This document shows, one piece after another, positions 24,801 to 34,548 of a stretch of 64,000 nucleotides of DNA. Both the position numbers and the translations under genes were made by a program. Every line of letters begins with the position of its first letter. Positions within the stretch are counted from its first letter, which is position 1. This DNA is from Anaeramoeba flamelloides (Eukaryota; Metamonada; Anaeramoebidae): NCBI GenBank assembly GCA_027625915.1, contig JANTQA010000008.1, forward strand, positions 2,621,001-2,685,000. Direction: 5' to 3'. Under the pieces are notes generated by a model. That model was not told the origin of the DNA, ran no database searches, and was given only the letters and a program-made list of their open reading frames with translations.

Positions 24801-26103
24801 CACAAAGGGTTAAAATGTAACGAAATAATATTGTTCCTTTAAAAATGTTAATTGATAATGACTTTGGTTTTTCTTAAGTGTAAGATTTGTTCATAAAACG
24901 ATAGCTTGATCAAAAATCATTTTGCTAATATTTGCTATTTAAAAAAACGAAAACAAATTTTTGACTTATCCGATTTTTTTTAACGACCCAAATTTTTTTC
25001 ACAAGGGTAAAAATAAATAAACCATTTTATTGGTTTAAATGTTAAGTAACTTTGTAAAATGAGTTGATCTTGAAAATATTCTTTAAAACGAAATGTTTTG
25101 AAAGTAGAGTTATCAGATTTACACAAATGGAAATCAAAGTAAAAAGGTTGAACAATTTTTTTGGATTTATCAGTATCTTATTGATTTTTTTCTTTATTGG
25201 TTTATTAACCAACAATTTTCATACAATTTTTAATAATATTCAGATAAGAAACAAATTATTTTTGGTGTTGGTAGCTCAAAATTTGAAAAAAGAAAAATTT
25301 ACCGAAATTGTAGCGAAAGACTCATATTGTCTCCTCATTGAATGATTTAATAAGTAGTTGAGTTAAACAACTTTGTAGATTGTGAGAGTAATGATTCTAA
25401 TTGTTTAAAATCAAGTGAAAAAAAAAGTAGGTTAATTTAATAGTCATAATTAGCTAAAGCAAAGCACACTGAAAAAACTGCATTGGTTTTGTTGAGAAAA
25501 GAATCAAAAAATTATCTTTAGTCTTAGTATTAAAGCAATTTTCAGAAAATCTTTGATTCCTCTTGTGGCTGTTTTAACAGAAAGAAATCTTTTTTTTTTG
25601 TTTTTATGAAATTTGAAATAAGCCAACATAAAAATAGATTTTTGGGGCTTTATTAAAAGACCAAAGTTTTTGTATTTTTCTTTTCTTTTTTTGAAACAAC
25701 TTTTTTTCAAAAACACATTCGGATTCTTGTCGATAAAACAGTAGTAAAAAAAAAAAAATTTATAATTTCAAAATCAATCATACCTAAATGAAGTGCAATA
25801 TCTTTAATGTCAAGTTTATTACTTCCACGGTGAACTGAACATTCACTTGATCCTAATGCAACTTGTTGTAGAAAATCATTTGTGATATTATTAAGGACCT
25901 TTTTCATTTTGTTTGTTAGTGTTTTCCAACAATCGTTACGGAATACAAAGGAATAATAAAAAAAAAAAAAAAAAGAAGCAAATTTAATAATTCATATCTT
26001 GGTAATAAAGACAAGTGAAGAATGTTTTTACAGTTTCGACTTCAGGATCTAAAGAAATCAAAGGATCACAACTTAAAAAAATTTCTCGGATGAGGCCAGT
26101 CAT
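21824..26103 (-). CDS. TAF12: TFIID/SAGA subunit TAF12 (histone fold, Gln-rich tail)
   Basis: Three exons, 26103-26032, 25898-25784 and 22080-21824, join in frame to give 147 residues ending in TAA. Intron 1 is 133 bp (GTAAAA...AAAAG) and intron 2 is 3703 bp (GTATGA...TTTTAG). The joints restore a TAF12-type histone fold: LIREI, then LDPEVET-VLNNITNDF, then HRGSNKLDIKDIALHL-EKDW. TAF12 pairs with TAF4 in TFIID, and with the TAF4-like ADA1 in SAGA. The C-terminal half carries a Lys/Glu helix (about 80-97) and a Gln-rich tail (about 98-147). The start at 26103 is not certain: the in-frame TAG just upstream resembles an intron acceptor after a T-rich run, so a further 5' exon is possible. The histone-fold identification is strong; the extra 5' sequence is open. 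Confidence 0.88.
22081..25783 (-). other. 3.7 kb intron 2 of TAF12
   Basis: The intron runs from donor GTATGATTG to acceptor TTTTTTAG, and splicing restores HL-EKDW in frame. It is about seven times longer than the longest ordinary intron in the window (535 bp). It contains the 868 bp foldback at 24137-25004, long T and A runs, and two short ORFs (24413-24625 minus, 25064-25345 plus) that I cannot assign. A small overlooked exon is unlikely, because the joint is already phase-correct and the protein is continuous at the conserved motif. Confidence 0.8.
24137..25004. mobile_element. 868 bp foldback element with ~265 bp near-identical arms
   Basis: The left arm (24137-24400) begins TTGTGAAAAAAAATTTGGG. 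The right arm (about 24740-25004) is its reverse complement with only scattered differences over about 265 bp. The 340 bp spacer has a short + strand frame including INSIRYLSLLDNVNLSRL and ending near 24600, with no recognised family. Arms this similar and this long suggest a young foldback transposon or a recent inverted duplication. No other copy is present in the window, so its ends and target duplication cannot be fixed. Confidence 0.75.
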
Positions 26104-26559
26104 TTCGACTTGTGAAGACTATTTATATAAAAAAAAAAAGAAAAGATAATTTCCTTAGGCGGGTAAAAAATCAAAAAGAGAATGAAGGGAAGAAAATTAG
26201 TTTCAAACATTAGGGTTTTCCATTTCCAAAAGTTAAAGATTAGCAAAACGTTCCTCTTTCTTGTAAAAAAAAATAAAGGAAAAGAACAATTAGAAAAAAA
26301 TGAATGGGTAATAGTGATCACTGCAAAAGATCTCATCAAACTTTATAATCTTTTCCCCTTAAAGGTGTTGGAAAATGTTTGAAAGTTTTGAAAAATCTCT
26401 AAAAGTGTTTATAAGACTTGGAAACTCAACAATTTCAAAAAGACCTCTAATTTTTTAATATGAAATATGATCTGAAATGATAATTGGAATATAATTTTTT
26501 ATTATTTAAGGGAAGAGCTGATATAACCTCTTATTTCCCAATAGTTTTTTTTTACTTTA
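26104..26559. other. Region upstream of TAF12
   Basis: This is the probable promoter or 5' exon region of TAF12 (minus strand). A T-rich run followed by ATATAAATAG at about 26112-26140 (minus strand) could be an intron acceptor leading into the exon at 26103. Beyond that I see no conserved coding sequence. Confidence 0.35.
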
Positions 26560-26745
26560 CAAGAATAGAGTTAAATCAAAGAGTTCAATAAATTCTTTTG
26601 AATTAAGAAATAGATCAGCACTCGACGGCGCCCCCCTATAACATCCTAAATTAAAATTTATGAATTATATTAAAGTCCTTAAAATAAATTTGTTATCTAG
26701 TCAAAGTAATAATAATGATGAATCCTTTTTTGTTAATAATGCTAA
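26560..26745 (-). pseudogene. LINE 3'-end fragment L2
   Basis: Read on the minus strand from about 26725, the frame gives DSSLLLL, stop, LDNKFILRTLI, stop, FINFNLG and then APSSAD. This parallels the C-terminus of the relic at 37.8 kb (SISLLVLVDNKIMFESIIRF) and the fragment at 33.2 kb ([16 protein letters not shown]). Two in-frame stops mark it as dead. It ends in the recurrent tail motif near 26565-26600 (TTCAATAAATTCTTTTGAATT). A 5'-truncated non-LTR retrotransposon insertion is the best reading. Confidence 0.6.
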
Positions 26746-26809
26746 AATCTATTTTTTTGTAATAATATTGTTATTATTTTTTTGAAACCTAAGCTGAAAA
26801 AATGAAAAG

Positions 26810-27250
26810 AAATAACCATTTTTCTAGACATATTTATATTGGTTATTTTTTGTTATTTTTTTTCCTGGAGATCTTCACATTTCAACAAACAATAACTCAG
26901 GCAATCTGGCTCATTTTTTCAAAAACAAGCAAAATATTTTTCTTTCTGGGTGATATAAATATCACCCTATCTCAAAAAATATATTACTTATTTCCTCAAC
27001 TTCGTACAAATAACCACATTTATTTTTTTTTTTGAAAGATAACAGAAAATAACAAAAAATAACCAATTTTTATGGGATATTTATATTAATTATTTTTTAA
27101 CTTTTTTTTATCCTTAAAGATCTTTATCAATCCATCAAAAAATAGCTCACACAATTTGACTCATTGTTTGAAAAATGGAAAAGATATATTCTTAATGGGT
27201 GCTCAAAATAGCAGTCTTTCAAATAATATAAATTACTTATATACACTCTG
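26810..27250. repeat. Degenerate tandem repeat, two units of ~220-240 bp
   Basis: Unit 1 (about 26810-27020) and unit 2 (about 27058-27250) share the same order of motifs: AACCATTTTT/AACCAATTTT, ATATTTATATT, GATCTTCA/GATCTTTA, CAATCTGGCTCATT/CAATTTGACTCATT, GGGTGATATA/GGGTGCTCAA and a TTACTTAT end. A 77-codon plus-strand ORF lies in unit 1 but is broken in unit 2, so coding is not supported. Confidence 0.55.
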
Positions 27251-27396
27251 ATTTTAAATAATTATTTTTATTTGAATTCAGAAAGTGAAAAAAAATAATA
27301 TTTGGATTTTTCTTTTGTTTTCTCCAGCAAACAATTTATTCTTCACACAAATACTTTGTAATATATGTTATTGAATATTATTTTTTATTTTTTTTT

Positions 27397-27399
<3 letters not shown>

Positions 27400-27434
<35 letters not shown>
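27400..27434. repeat. (AT)n microsatellite
   Basis: About 17 uninterrupted AT dinucleotides follow a T-rich run. Similar but shorter AT or AAT tracts occur at about 1658-1683, 39212-39238, 50155-50182 and 50198-50213. Confidence 0.9.
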
Positions 27435-27436
<2 letters not shown>

Positions 27437-27599
27437 ATAAGCTTTCGGTGAAATAAGAATCCTGAATAAAAGGAATAATTGAAAATATCAAAAAATCAAT
27501 CAGAAAAAATTTTATTTGCTTATAAATTATAAATATATGTGTCTAAAATTTATTTCTTAATATTTGAAGTCTTCAATTTAATCTTAATGGTCAAATGTA

Positions 27600-27740
27600 T
27601 TAAAAGAAAGAAAAACATTTAATTTGGTGAAGAGATAATTTTGAAGTGACTAAATTCGTAGATTCTAATTCAAATTATGTATCTAATAGATACAGTCATC
27701 AGAAGTATTAGAATCTGAAACTTAATTAGGTTTTCCTAAA
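27600..27740. repeat. Family H dispersed repeat, copy 1
   Basis: This 140 bp segment (GAGATAATTTTGAAGTGACTA ... CAGTCATCAGAAGTATTAGA ... AATTAGGTTTTC) recurs in diverged form near 54480-54620 and 62360-62490. The shared order of motifs, not only base composition, supports common origin. In two of the three places it lies shortly upstream of a family A MITE. No terminal repeats or ORF were found. Confidence 0.5.
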
Positions 27741-27790
27741 TAAACAAAAAAGAGAGAAAAATAATAATTCTATCATCCAATGAAGAAAAA

Positions 27791-28494
27791 TAAACAATTT
27801 TTCAGTCAAAGGGGACCAGTTGTCATGGGTAAATACATGTGTTTAAAGGATTTGCATAGATATTATAAGAAAAATTTAATTTTGGAAATTTTTCAAAATT
27901 GAAATCATTTTTTCACATTTTTGCACATTTTTTTTTTCGATTTTTTTTTTAAAAAACATAATTCAGTTGCAAAATTTTTTTTTATTGCAAGATCAATAGT
28001 CACTTTGTAAAAAGGTGTTATTCTAAGGTTATTAAAACCAAGTATATGATTATTGAGAAATCATATTGATTTCTATTGGAATTCTATTCAATTTTTGATC
28101 TTGATATTTGTTTAATAAAAGTGAAAATTTTTCACTTCATTTTCATCTCCTTTTTCAAATAGTGACCACAGATACCAACACAATTCGTTTGGGGGATTGA
28201 TTTCTAAAAGAAAAGTATGAAAAATGAATTGAAAAATGTTTCATATTTATTATTCAAATACCAGTAGAAGTTCAAAACGAACATTATTGTTTTTCACAAT
28301 CGGGCTCTAAGATTTTGAATTTTTTCAATTTTTAAGAAAATTTATTGATTAATGAGTTTTCTTTCAGACATATATCAACAATTCTTTGGGATGTGTCTTA
28401 TTCTGTTTATTTCTTATTTATTCTTCAAAGGTCAATTAAATAACATAATTGATATTTGAAAAAAACATTGGTACTTTGACTGAAACAGAGTTTA
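27791..28494. mobile_element. Family A MITE, copy A2, inverted relative to A1
   Basis: It begins AACAATTTTTCAGTCAAAGG and ends CTTTGACTGAAACAGAGTT between TA dinucleotides. Over about 700 bp it is a reverse-complement match to the element at 1935-2630, including a family B element at about 28100-28264. Differences are mainly single bases and run lengths. It has no ORF. A1 and A2 therefore descend from one composite A-with-B ancestor. Confidence 0.75.
28100..28264. mobile_element. Family B MITE, copy B4 (nested in A2)
   Basis: The right end ATTATTCAAATACCAG is followed by TA. The left end is decayed to TTGATATTTGTTTAAT. The interior AGTGACCACAGATACCAACA matches copy B1. It occupies the same internal point of the A element as B1. 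Confidence 0.65.
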
Positions 28495-29576
28495 AAAACA
28501 AAAAAAAATAGCAGAAAATAAAGAATTTCCAAATTTGAATTATTTTGATCCAAATTGATTTGAGTATTATTGGGGGGAGAATTTTTTTGTTTTTATATCA
28601 AGTTATTTTTCAAGAAAATTAAAAAAAATATTCAGAAACTCTTTTTAAATTTCTGAACTAGATTTTCTTTTCCTTTGAGTTAAACTTCTTGGCAGTTGTT
28701 TTTTGGTTAATTTGAATAAAATAAATTTCTTTCTTTTGCTCTTTGAAACAGTATCCTTTGTCTTTGAATTGCCCAATACAAAAGTTTACAACTACTTTAA
28801 AAACAAATTTTTAAAGAATTTTATCTTCAAAAACAAATAAAAAGTAAAAGTTTGGTTGTATTTTCTACTTTCACACCTTCTAAATTAATAAACCAGCGAT
28901 TTAAAAATAAATATAAAATATCACCTTGTTTGAAATAAATCTATTTATATCTTTGTTCTAACAAATTGATTTATTAAGAGGATCTTTCTTATTTGGTATT
29001 CAAAAAGAAAAGTTTTTTTGAAATTACTTTTGATTTAGTCTTTTTAAGATTGTCAACTTTTTGATAAATTTCAACTATCCATAAACACATTTCTCAATTT
29101 AAAAAACAATTTAATAAACTCAAAAATTTAATCATAAAAAATATTTCCTAAAAAATGAAAGTTTAAAGATTCCACTCGTATTTCTTTTGGTTATTTTCAC
29201 AAATTGAGCAGTGAAACTAATCATATTTTGGATTTCAAAGTTTAAATCTCTCCAGAAACTCAGAGAGAAAAAAGTTTTCATTAATTAAAATTTTAAAAAA
29301 TGTGAAAACATAACTCCTTTCTTAAAAAACGAGAAATTTTTTTGTCTTTTCATTAATAATAAATCAGTACCCGAAAATTTAAATTGATCATAAAATTCAT
29401 TTTTTATTTTTTATTTTAGCTGGGAGAAGAATATAAAATAAGAATAAAATAAAATAAAATTCTAACAAATCGAAATGAAGTTTGTGATCATAAAATAAGC
29501 ACCAAAATTAAATTTAAAGATTTTTTTTCTTTTTCTTTTCTTTTTTTTATTTTTTTCAAATTTGTTTATAAAAATA
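28495..29576. other. Intergenic DNA downstream of NAA10
   Basis: No gene or repeat family was recognised. The segment next to 29576 would hold the 3' untranslated region of NAA10, which is read on the minus strand. Confidence 0.4.
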
Positions 29577-32500
29577 TTATTTTCGCTTTCCTTTACCCTT
29601 TTTTTTCCTTCCTCTTCCTTTTCCTTTTCCCCTACCTCTCCCTTTTTTCTTTCCTTTTCCCTTTTTCTTTCCTCTGCCTCTGCCTCGCCCGCGCCCTTTC
29701 TTTTTGTTTGTTTCTTTTTTATTTGATCCTTCTTTTTTTTCATTATCTTTTTCGTTTTCATTTTCATTTTCTTTGTCTTTAGATTCATTTATATTTGCTT
29801 GATTTAATTTTTCTGTTATCTTTTTCATTTTTTTCTTTTTTTCTTTTTTTTTTCTTTCTTCTTTTACTTGTTTTCGAATTTTATCATCATAATATTTATT
29901 CATTGAGATTGCATCTTCACCATCTGCGTAATACCCTTCTTCGACATATTCTTTCCTTTAGTGTTTGTTTTAATTTAAATATTAAATATAACGGTTGAAA
30001 TCAGAGTGTTTTAGTCAAATTTAACAAAATTAATTTTTTATTGTTTTATTTATATCCCTCTGAACAGGATCTATTTGAAAGAAAAAACAAATGAACTGTT
30101 CAAATTTAAAATACGCTTTAATTTTAAAAGAAAAAATAATAATAAAAATCAAATACAATTCTAACTTTAGAATAGACCCACATACCCATTAATTGCTTTC
30201 TTACTAATTAAGAGAATCTAAAATTAAATAAATCTTTGTTTGGTAAAGCCATTTTCAAAAAGAGAGTAATTTTTTTTTTTTTTGAGATTATCAGAATTAA
30301 AGCTTTTTTAAAATTTTCTATTTTAATAAAGAAAAGCGTGGTCTTTTTTTTAACAAAAGTTAGTACTTTTTTTTTTTCTAAAGGTTCTTTTCTTCCCACT
30401 ACAACCTCTACCTTGCATTTAAATTTTGTTTGCCCACTTATTTACAATTGAAAATTTTCCATAAGTTTTGATAAAGAAAAAGTTTTAATTCTGGAAAAAT
30501 TTTCACTTTTTTAAAAAAGAAAACTTGAAAAAAGTTTTACCTCTCAAAAAGTCAAAAAAAAAAAAAAAATTACTTCACTTTTTTAATATGGCTGTATAAA
30601 AGATCTAGAATTAATATCTTGCTATCAATTAAGTAATCCAAAAAAATTAGAAATCGCTAATAAAATTAACTTTAGGAAACTATCAAATGATAAAAAGAGA
30701 ATTTTGTGTCCCTTGTGTCTTTCTCCACAACTTTTGTATATTTATCTTTCCATTGTTTTGGATAAATAAGTGTACTTTAAGCCTTGTAACGAAGTGCTTT
30801 ATTCATTTTAACACAATACAATAAAAAATGGAACTTTTAATTTCAAAAAGATTTTTTATAATAAATAATTTTTGCGAAAGACTGATCAGTTTTTTAAAAA
30901 CATAAAATGTTTATTATTTGAAGAGAAACTGATGTTAGCTGGGCTTTGTTTTTGAAAAAGAAACAAAAAAAAAATTGATGTTATTTTTGGGTATAATTTC
31001 CTATCTTTGGAATTTTTTTTTTATATAGAAACAAACATTTAAGTTAAAGAAACAACAAGTATCCTCATATTCACAACTAATGAAAATTGTAAGAATTTTG
31101 TTATTGGAATGTGAATTTACTGATCCTTTTAAGCTACTATTAACTCCAAAATTGTGTCAATTGAACATTTTTTTAATTTTTGTTACTTTTGAGGATTTTT
31201 TAAAAGTTATGTTAAAAACCCATTTTTCAGTCAAAGGGGTCCCAGATTTAGGGAATTACATTGCATGTCTTTAACCTACTTGAATGGATATTTGTAGAAA
31301 AAATTTATTTTGGAAGGTTTCATAATTGAAATCATTTTTTCACATTTTTGAACATTTTGTTTTTTTTCTTTCTATTTTTTAATTCATTTTCAATTTTTTT
31401 TTTTTTTGTTGAAAGATCAAGAGTCACTTGGTAAAAGGTGATATTCTAATGTTATTGATAAAGTAAATATGATTGTAGAGAAACCATTTTGATTTCTATT
31501 GGAATTTTATTTGATCTTCAATTGGAGATCTAAATGAAAATTGTTGTTTTTCTCAATAAGACCCTAAATTTTCAATTCTAAACTCCATTTCAAAAATTGT
31601 GACTCGCCTGAAATAATAAATTGAAAAAAAAAAATATCCTTTTAGTATTCAAGAAGAATTAATAACAAAAACCGATTTTTAATTCACTTTTAAATCATTC
31701 TAAATATATAAAAACCTGATATTTTAAAAATTAAAAAAAAATTAAACCAAAAACTAAAAAAAAGCGAGTTACAATTTTTGAAATGAGCATTATGAGTTAT
31801 TTCTTGCTGGAATTTTACTGAAAAAAGTTGAACCACAAGATTTTTTTGTTAATCAATATATTCATTTTCAAAGACATTATAGAGTCGAAATTTTTTTAAG
31901 GTTTATTTGGATTTTTCGAAGATCTTATTTTTTTCACTTGTATTTTTTCAAAAAAAAAATAAAAAAAAAAGAAAATAAAAAGAAAAACAAAAATTTGCAA
32001 AATTAGAAAAAATGATTATGATCTAATTATTTAAAAAATTTTTTTTTGAGAAGAATACGTAATAAACCCTCAAAAAAACTTCCATTAACATTATAAAATG
32101 AGTCAAAATTTATGAAAAATAGTTTAGAATCACTAAGTAAAAGCATGTTATTGTAATGTTACTGAAACAGCGAAAATGATTGTAGTGAAACCATATTGAT
32201 TTCTATTGGAATTTTATTTGGATCTTCAATTGAAGATCAAAATGAGTCTTGTTGTTTTTCTCAATGTGACGCTAAGAATTTGAGTTTTTTGAATTTTAAG
32301 AAAATATAATGGTTTATTAGATTAACTTTGTACTTTATCAACTATTCTTGGATGTACATTATTCTCCTTATTTCTTATTTTTTCTTTGGTCAATTCTAAA
32401 AAATAATTGATATTTGGAAAAAAATTTGTTCCCTTTTGACAGAAACAAAGTTTATTATTTTGGTTTGTGGTCGATGATTTGGATTTTCTTCCATACCAAA

Positions 32501-34548
32501 TCGGAAGTTTAAAGTGTTTTAAAAGATATTTCTCAAGAGGAAAAAAAAATTTATTTTGATTTTCTGTCATAATTATTTGATAAAGAAAAATAATAGTCAT
32601 TTATTATTATTAATTGTCATTTAATTTAAACAATTTTTCGACCAACCCTTATAAAAAACATTTCTAGCATTTGTCGTTGATTATGAGTTCAAATAAAGTT
32701 GTGTATTATCCCCTAGTTCTGAGTGATTCATTCGAAATAAAATTATTTTTTTTTAGGAATTTATACTGCCTTGTTTTTTCTCTTTAGTGAAAAATAATTC
32801 GAAACTTTAAAATTTTCATTTATTTTTTTTTTTATTTTAAAGGGTGAAAATTAATTTCCTCTTACCGCCATTAGGTTTTCCAGAATTTTAAAAATTAAAA
32901 GAAAATTTTTGAAATATTCTTTTTATTTCTTAAATTAAAAAAATCCAATGTTAGCTTTTTTTTGAGGTTTTCGTTTTATCTATGAAGTGTTCTAGGTTTT
33001 TTTTGAGTTCTTCTGTTTATTTGGAAAATCAATAGATTTTCGTTAGGTTTTTTTGAGGTTTTCTATTTATTTGGAAAATCAACAGAAAACTCAAGAAAGC
33101 CGAGGTACTTGATGATACTCTACGGCACTTAAAGGCACTTGACGGTACTTCCCTAATTTCTACATTTTTGTTTAGAAATTTCAAAAAAGAATCATAATTT
33201 TCTTTATCATTAACCAACAACAAGATAAATAGTGAGTATTTATTTTGAGTCATATCTTTGATATTAATCTTTTATCTTTGTTTATTATTTTTGTTTATTT
33301 GGCTTAACTCTTTAATCTAAAATTTTTTATTCTTTTCATAGGATGGGCAGTATCAAAGAATAAATTGTCATTTATTAAATGGAAAATAATATTATAAACC
33401 ATACAAATCACAGAAATCACAGAAATCACAGAAATCACAGAAATCACAGAAATCACAGAAAATCCTTGTTCTGTTAATAAAAAAATATTGAAAAAATGTA
33501 ATTGACTTACTCAAATTTTAAAACATTTTTATAAAGATGTTTAGCTGCATCATTACCAGCTCTGACATGAAGTGTTACATATTTAACATCGTAAACTTCT
33601 TTCATTGCAGCAACTATTGATGAAAAAGAGAATGAAAAAAATTGAAACATTAAAAAAATTATACAAGACAAAAAAAAAAGAAAGAAAAAAAGAAAAAGAA
33701 TAATAAAAAAGGTTTATTTACGTGTTCTTTTCATTAGTCTTGTTGCAAGACCAAGTTTTCGATAATGCCTATTAATTGCAACAGATGTGATCATTCCATA
33801 TCTATAATCAGCATTTTTGTTGGAATCATCGCTAATCATTCAAAAATGGAGTGATGTTGGTTGTGGTTTATTATTTTTTTTTTTTTTTTGAATTTCAAAT
33901 ATAAAAAAGATTTCCAAATTTAATTAGGTTTTTAATGAGCTTTTTATTTTAGTTTCATATTAAACGATCAAAACAAATAAAAATATTTTTTTGTGTCTTT
34001 GTGTAATTTGGGATAAAGAGGAAAAAAAGTTTTTTGTTTTTTCCTTTCAAGCGATTTGCTTTTTTTTTATTTTGTTTTTATTTTTATTTTTATTGATTTT
34101 CGTTTTTAGAAAGGACAAATGAGAAATAGAATGAAAACTAATTCTTTGTTCTGATCAAATTTATTTCAAAATGCTTTTTGTTCAGATCCTTCATATTTCT
34201 CGGTTTACTAATTGATTTTCTCTTCAAAAATAAAAATATTTTATTGTAAAGACAGAAGGAAAAAAAGGTGGAAACAATTTTGGATTTGTCAGAAACATGT
34301 TAAAAGTTTCGGTGCTTAATTAAACAATAAAAAGAAAAAAAAAAAAAAAAGAAAAAAGGATCTTACAGTTTTCCAAGAACATAACCGACAATTTTCCCTT
34401 CAAAATTTTCTGCAACGTGTGTAAGCTCTGGCCAAGTTAAAAAGTGATATAAATAATACCTCATTTGATAATTTTCAGGAAGACTTTGTAGATTTGCGTT
34501 TTGAATTGCAACAATGTCTTCAAATCGAGCGTTTCTAATGATTACCAT
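29577..34548 (-). CDS. NAA10: NatA catalytic subunit, N-alpha-acetyltransferase NAA10 (ARD1)
   Basis: Four exons, 34548-34367, 33831-33722, 33613-33511 and 29955-29577, join in frame to give 257 residues. Introns are 535, 108 and 3555 bp with GTAAGA, GTAAAT and GTAAGT donors. The order of motifs is that of NAA10: IRNARFEDI at the N-terminus, [13 protein letters not shown] (24-35), [10 protein letters not shown], the acetyl-CoA loop RKLGLA (85-90), [17 protein letters not shown], and [11 protein letters not shown] after the last joint. NAA10 with NAA15 acetylates exposed N-termini of new chains at the ribosome. The C-terminal tail (about 155-257) is unusual: very Lys/Glu-rich, then Gly/Arg/Lys repeats ([15 protein letters not shown]), whereas the human tail is acidic and Ser-rich. 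It could bind RNA or ribosomes, which is inference. Confidence 0.95.
31213..32454. mobile_element. Family A sequence, copy A4, two partial copies in NAA10 intron 3
   Basis: The left end (CATTTTTCAGTCAAAGGGG) and right end (CTTTTGACAGAAACAAAGTT) match family A. The middle stretch GATTTCTATTGGAATTTTAT appears twice, near 31490 and 32197, so two partial copies or a duplication are present. Both places carry the uninterrupted sequence where copies A1 and A2 hold family B, so these are empty sites. Another TIR element is inserted at 31584-31790. Confidence 0.65.
31584..31790. mobile_element. ~200 bp TIR element inside A4
   Basis: The ends are inverted repeats: CATTTCAAAAATTGTGACTCGC on the left and GCGAGTTACAATTTTTGAAATG on the right. 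The interior is AT-rich and non-coding. It differs from families A, B and C in its ends. No second copy was found in the window. Confidence 0.55.
32870..33260 (-). pseudogene. LINE 3'-end fragment L3 with tail repeat
   Basis: On the minus strand, 33253-33130 reads [20 protein letters not shown], then [16 protein letters not shown]. This aligns with the C-terminal end of the reverse-transcriptase relic at 37.8 kb (SLLVLVDNKIMFESIIRF). The sequence after it (33110-32870) repeats the tail motifs seen after the other fragments (CAGAAAACTCAAG, AATAGATTTTCG, TTTTCCAGAATTTT). The fragment lies in NAA10 intron 3 in the same orientation as the gene. Confidence 0.6.
33405..33458. repeat. 9 bp tandem repeat AAATCACAG x6
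   Basis: Six consecutive perfect copies of AAATCACAG lie in NAA10 intron 3, about 50 bp from the exon 3 donor. Perfect identity suggests recent expansion or ongoing slippage. Confidence 0.9.

Larger units (their letters stand above)
29956..33510 (-). other. 3.55 kb intron 3 of NAA10
   Basis: Splicing from GTAAGTC to the acceptor CTAAAG restores [19 protein letters not shown], the conserved end of the GNAT domain. The intron carries family A sequence (31213-32454), a ~200 bp TIR element (31584-31790), a LINE 3' fragment with tail (32870-33260) and a 9 bp tandem repeat (33405-33458). Short ORFs inside it (for example 30208-30451, 31080-31274, 32322-32600) have no recognisable domain and are not called. 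Confidence 0.85.

Noticed and set aside
25064-25345. 93-codon plus-strand ORF in the TAF12 intron
   Set aside because: It has no recognisable domain, its composition is hydrophobic AT-rich, and it lies next to a foldback element; possible but unsupported.
25707-25907. Separate 66-residue minus-strand protein starting MKKVLNN
   Set aside because: Its ATG lies in TAF12 intron 1 and its end runs into intron 2; the middle is the central TAF12 exon.
26802-27035. 77-codon plus-strand ORF
   Set aside because: It coincides with one unit of a degenerate tandem repeat, and the frame is broken in the second unit.
29577-29903. Independent Gly/Arg/Lys-rich protein
   Set aside because: The conserved YYADGEDA motif just upstream in the same frame joins it to NAA10 as the terminal exon.
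34363-34548. Stand-alone truncated acetyltransferase of 61 residues
   Set aside because: It is exon 1 of NAA10; three further exons complete the GNAT domain in frame.
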